DNA of 64,000 nt. Source: Desulforamulus hydrothermalis Lam5 = DSM 18033. Its GTDB lineage: Bacteria > Bacillota > Desulfotomaculia > Desulfotomaculales > Desulfotomaculaceae. The translations under genes and the position numbers were made by a program. Numbering within the stretch: the first letter of the stretch is position 1; each line of letters begins with the position of its first letter. This document shows positions 60,947 to 64,000 of the stretch, piece by piece. The stretch lies in contig NZ_CAOS01000003.1 in the NCBI RefSeq assembly GCF_000315365.1, forward strand, positions 62,001 to 126,000. The letters are read 5' to 3'. The notes beneath the pieces are model-generated. The model saw nothing but the letters and a program-made list of their open reading frames with translations, searched no databases and was not told the origin of the DNA.

Positions 60947-61896
60947 GACCGGAACATTCCTCCCCCACCCAAAACCGTACCGGGAGCAATAGGTTTTCCC
61001 CGCAGGAAATCTTCAGCCGCCATTTTTTTACTGCCCTGCAATTGCAATTCAGAGATTAATAGGTGTCCACGACCGGTTTGTACTAGTATGCCTGAAGAAC
61101 CGGCTTCTAAAACAGTACCCGGCTGCGCGGCGACAGTTTCTGACGAAATCTCCCGCGTCCGCCAAATCTTTAATATTTTGTCTTCCCAGGTGGTATAGGT
61201 GCCCGGCCAGGGATTCATGCCCCTGACCTGGTTATGGATGTCTCTGGCCGGCCTATCCCAGTGTATCAGTTCATGTTCTTTTTGCAGCATGGGGGCATAG
61301 GTGGCTTGGCTGTGATCCTGGGGTGTCCTGGGCGCCAAACCTTGTTCCAGTAAATCAATGGTTTTTACCAACAGTTCGGCCCCAACCAGGGCCAATTGAT
61401 CATGCAGCATCCCCACTGTATCATCCGGTCCGATAATCACTTTTTGCTTTAAAATCATATCGCCGGTGTCCATGCCTTGATCCATAAACATGGTGGTAAC
61501 ACCGGTTTCCGTTTCCCCGTTAATGACAGCCCAATGGATAGGAGCAGCACCCCGGTAACGGGGCAACAAAGAAGCATGCAGGTTAATGCAGCCCCGGGGG
61601 GGCAGCGCAAGGACGGCCGGCGGCAGAATTTTGCCGTAAGCCACCACCACCAGACAGTCCGGCCGGAGTTCTTGCAAGTTTTGTACAAACTCCTGGGTTC
61701 GGATGCTGTCCGGCTGCAGTACCGGCAAATGATTGGCCAGTGCCAGCTGTTTTACCGGCGGCGGTTGCAATTGCTTACCCCTGCCCTTAGGTTTGTCCGG
61801 CTGCGTCACCACAGCCACCACCTGCTTGCCGGCAGCCAGCAAAGCCCGCAGGGAGTATGCAGCAAAATCCGGTGTACCCATAAAAACAATGCGCAT
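60943..61896 (-). CDS. fmt: Methionyl-tRNA formyltransferase
   Basis: The 317-aa enzyme formylates initiator Met-tRNA. Signatures MRIVFMGTPDFAAYSL at the start, SLLPRYRGAAPIHWA with the catalytic Asn/His region, and the C-terminal OB fold are present. It overlaps the DUF116 gene and lies 22 bases downstream of def, the classic pairing. Confidence 0.96.
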   Translation of the reverse strand: MRIVFMGTPDFAAYSLRALLAAGKQVVAVVTQPDKPKGRGKQLQPPPVKQLALANHLPVLQPDSIRTQEFVQNLQELRPDCLVVVAYGKILPPAVLALPPRGCINLHASLLPRYRGAAPIHWAVINGETETGVTTMFMDQGMDTGDMILKQKVIIGPDDTVGMLHDQLALVGAELLVKTIDLLEQGLAPRTPQDHSQATYAPMLQKEHELIHWDRPARDIHNQVRGMNPWPGTYTTWEDKILKIWRTREISSETVAAQPGTVLEAGSSGILVQTGRGHLLISELQLQGSKKMAAEDFLRGKPIAPGTVLGGGGMFRS

Positions 61897-61918
61897 AAAA
61901 CTGTCTCCTCTGGCTGAT

Positions 61919-62374
61919 TTATTCTGCTTTACGCAGGTTGCTGGCTTTGTCTACAAAAATAATGCCCTCCAGGTGATCAATTTCATGTTGCAAGGCACGG
62001 GCCATAAAGCCTTTTGCTTGGTAAACCACCTCTTTGCCTTGGCGGTTTAATCCCTTGACAATTAATTTATCCGCCCTGGCCACCTCACCAATCATACCCG
62101 GTACCGAAAGGCAACCTTCCGTATCCACCGCCTGGCCGGATGCTTCCACTATTTCCGGGTTGATTAACTCTACCAACCCCTCACCTACGTCCACCACGAT
62201 AACACGCTTAGAAACTCCTATTTGGGGTGCGGCCAAACCGACTCCTTTGGCTGCGTACATGGTGTCGGCCATGTTGTCCAGTAGTTTTAAAATATGGGGC
62301 GTTACTTCTTTAACCGGCTTCGCCTTTTCCCGCAGCACCGGATCACCGATTTCTACAATTTGATAAACAGCCAT
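61919..62374 (-). CDS. def: Peptide deformylase
   Basis: The 151-aa metal enzyme removes the N-formyl group from new proteins. Motif 1 [10 protein letters not shown], motif 2 EGCLSVPG with ligand Cys, and motif 3 HEIDHLEG with two His and the catalytic Glu are all present. ATG follows AGGAGG. It precedes fmt. Confidence 0.96.
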   Translation of the reverse strand: MAVYQIVEIGDPVLREKAKPVKEVTPHILKLLDNMADTMYAAKGVGLAAPQIGVSKRVIVVDVGEGLVELINPEIVEASGQAVDTEGCLSVPGMIGEVARADKLIVKGLNRQGKEVVYQAKGFMARALQHEIDHLEGIIFVDKASNLRKAE

Positions 62375-62452
62375 TATCTGGTCCTCCTGTTCTTAAGCAA
62401 ACCTTTTTATTATGAAGTATCTTTGGGAGCCCTTTTTAATTCCGCCGGCAGG

Positions 62453-64000
62453 CTATAAGTTAAGCGGGTCTACATCGATGCTCACGGCTACTTGCTTATA
62501 TCGGGTGCCGGCTTGTTCCAATACGGCAGCTGCCAAGCGGCGAATATCCCGGCTGGCCATGCCTTTAAGAATCAGCTGCCAGCGGTAACGGTTCTTAATG
62601 CGGGGAATGCCCGCCGGGGCAGGGCCCAGTATTTCCCAGTCCCGGACCGCCAAATTTCTGCCTGCCTCAGCTAAACGTTCCTGCCAGTATTGGGCAGCTG
62701 CCATAACATCACCTTCATTAAGGCCGGTAAACAGTATCTTGATTAAATAGCTGAAGGGCGGGTATCGCAGCGAGCGGCGCACCGCCATTTCTTTGTGGTA
62801 AAATCCCAGGTAGTCATGGTTTTGTGCCGTAATAATGCTGAAATGTCCGGGATCATAGGTTTGAATAATTACTTCGCCCGGTTTGCTGCCCCGGCCGGCC
62901 CGGCCGGCCACCTGGGTAAGTAATTGAAAAGTTCTCTCGGCAGCACGGAAATCCGGCATATGCAGGGTAATATCCGCACTGATCACACCAACTAAGGTTA
63001 CCTGGTGAATATCCAGCCCTTTGGCTATCATCTGGGTACCGATCAACACCTGGGCGTCCCCGTGTGCAAACTCATGCAGCAACTGCCGGTGGGATCCCTT
63101 ACGGGCGGTAGTATCAGCATCCATACGCAAGACCCGGCAGTCTGGGAAAAGTCGTTTCACTTCTTCTTCCACCCGCTGGGTACCCACGCCGAAACTCCGT
63201 ATGGTTTGCCCGCCGCAGCAAGGGCAAATACCGGGCGCCCGGGCAGCATGACCGCAATAATGGCATTTTAGCCAGCCGTCACTGTGCAACGTGTAAGAAA
63301 TCTCACAGCGGGGACATTTCATAACCCCGCCGCACTGCCGGCAGATCACCACTGTGGCCAGTCCCCGGCGGTTAAGAAATAAGATGCTTTTTTCTCCCTT
63401 GGCCAATCGCCCGGCCAGGGCGTTTTGTAAAGCAACGCTAAAAATGCTTGTGTTGCCTGCGGCCAGTTCCTTGCGCAGATCAATTATATGTACTTTGGGC
63501 AGTTCCCTTTGATCCACACGTTTGGTCATGGTAATTAAGCCGTAAGGACCGCCTGGCCTGGCCCTGCAATAGCTCTCCAAGGCCGGGGTAGCACTGCCCA
63601 GCACCACCACTGCTTTGTTTTGGGCAGCCCTTTGCAGCGCTACCTCACGGGCATGGTACTTAGGGCTTTCTTCCTGTTTATAAGAATGTTCATGTTCTTC
63701 GTCGATGATAATTAACCCCAAATCAGGCACCGGAGCAAAAATTGCCGAACGAGCACCTAACACTACCGCAGCCTGGCCTGCACGAATACGCGCCTTTTCG
63801 GCATATCTTTCCCCCTGGGACAGGGCACTATGTAGCAGGGCCACCTGTTGGCCAAAGCGAGCCCGAAATCTTTCAACCATCTGGGGCGTTAATGAGATTT
63901 CCGGCACCAGCACAATGACCTGCCGCCTCATGTTTAAGGTTTCGTCAATCAGCCGCAGATATACTTCTGTTTTACCGCTGCCGGTGACACCATGCAACAG
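62453..64000 (-). CDS. priA: Primosomal protein N' (PriA helicase), 5' part missing
   Basis: The frame stays open to the window edge, so the N-terminal DNA-binding part is not seen; 515 residues are visible. Walker A GVTGSGKTE starts the helicase, followed by IIDEEHE. The paired zinc motifs are CRQCGGVMKCPRC and CHYCGHAARAPGICPCC. The C-terminal motifs GTQMIAKGLDI and QVAGRAGRG are intact. PriA restarts stalled replication forks. It is the first visible gene of the priA-def-fmt operon. Confidence 0.95.
   Translation of the reverse strand: MLHGVTGSGKTEVYLRLIDETLNMRRQVIVLVPEISLTPQMVERFRARFGQQVALLHSALSQGERYAEKARIRAGQAAVVLGARSAIFAPVPDLGLIIIDEEHEHSYKQEESPKYHAREVALQRAAQNKAVVVLGSATPALESYCRARPGGPYGLITMTKRVDQRELPKVHIIDLRKELAAGNTSIFSVALQNALAGRLAKGEKSILFLNRRGLATVVICRQCGGVMKCPRCEISYTLHSDGWLKCHYCGHAARAPGICPCCGGQTIRSFGVGTQRVEEEVKRLFPDCRVLRMDADTTARKGSHRQLLHEFAHGDAQVLIGTQMIAKGLDIHQVTLVGVISADITLHMPDFRAAERTFQLLTQVAGRAGRGSKPGEVIIQTYDPGHFSIITAQNHDYLGFYHKEMAVRRSLRYPPFSYLIKILFTGLNEGDVMAAAQYWQERLAEAGRNLAVRDWEILGPAPAGIPRIKNRYRWQLILKGMASRDIRRLAAAVLEQAGTRYKQVAVSIDVDPLNL

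Overview
The window looks like chromosome from an anaerobic, endospore-forming Gram-positive bacterium, most likely Peptococcaceae (Desulfotomaculum, Desulforamulus or Pelotomaculum type). The evidence is a complete spore-germination receptor operon, a tiny SpoVM-like gene, Gram-positive style sigma-A promoters and strong Shine-Dalgarno sites. It also has oxygen-sensitive enzymes: a glycyl radical enzyme, a ferredoxin-dependent 2-oxoacid oxidoreductase and a tungsten-type aldehyde:ferredoxin oxidoreductase. Almost all genes lie on the minus strand. I saw no rRNA, tRNA, CRISPR array, insertion sequence or prophage.

Layout. 1-7.9 kb: a small unknown gene, copy 1 of a dispersed non-coding repeat, a TatD-linked type radical SAM gene, a small membrane protein, an orphan histidine kinase, a spoVM-like gene with a sigma-E-like promoter, pssA, dinG and a cyclophilin. 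7.9-11.3 kb: a UPF0173 hydrolase, sucCD and a ComK-like protein. 11.4-14.1 kb: a self-contained two-gene unit (SMC-like ATPase plus OmpR-type DNA-binding protein) with its own promoter and terminator. 14.1-17 kb: a structured intergenic region, trxB and a HEAT-repeat protein. 17-21.6 kb: a four-gene gerABC(D) operon.

21.7-47.7 kb is a catabolic island. It holds a hydroxyproline-dehydratase-type glycyl radical enzyme with its activase, korDABC, a MoaD/ThiS-like protein, AOR with a four-cluster ferredoxin, a five-gene amino-acid/amine dehydrogenase complex, two full branched-chain-amino-acid-type ABC transporters and two PrdR-like sigma-54 activators. A near-consensus -24/-12 promoter precedes the dehydrogenase-AOR operon, directly downstream of one activator gene. 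I infer that the island imports amino acids such as proline or hydroxyproline, oxidises them, and passes electrons to ferredoxins and probably the membrane. Succinyl-CoA and 2-oxoacid chemistry is supplied by kor and sucCD.

48-64 kb is housekeeping: adk, a tiny rubredoxin-like protein, then the tightly packed run priA-def-fmt-DUF116-rsmB-rlmN-FHA-FHA-PP2C-ftsW-pbp-prkC-rsgA-rpe, which links translation start and ribosome maturation to Ser/Thr-kinase control of cell-wall growth. priA runs off the right end of the window.
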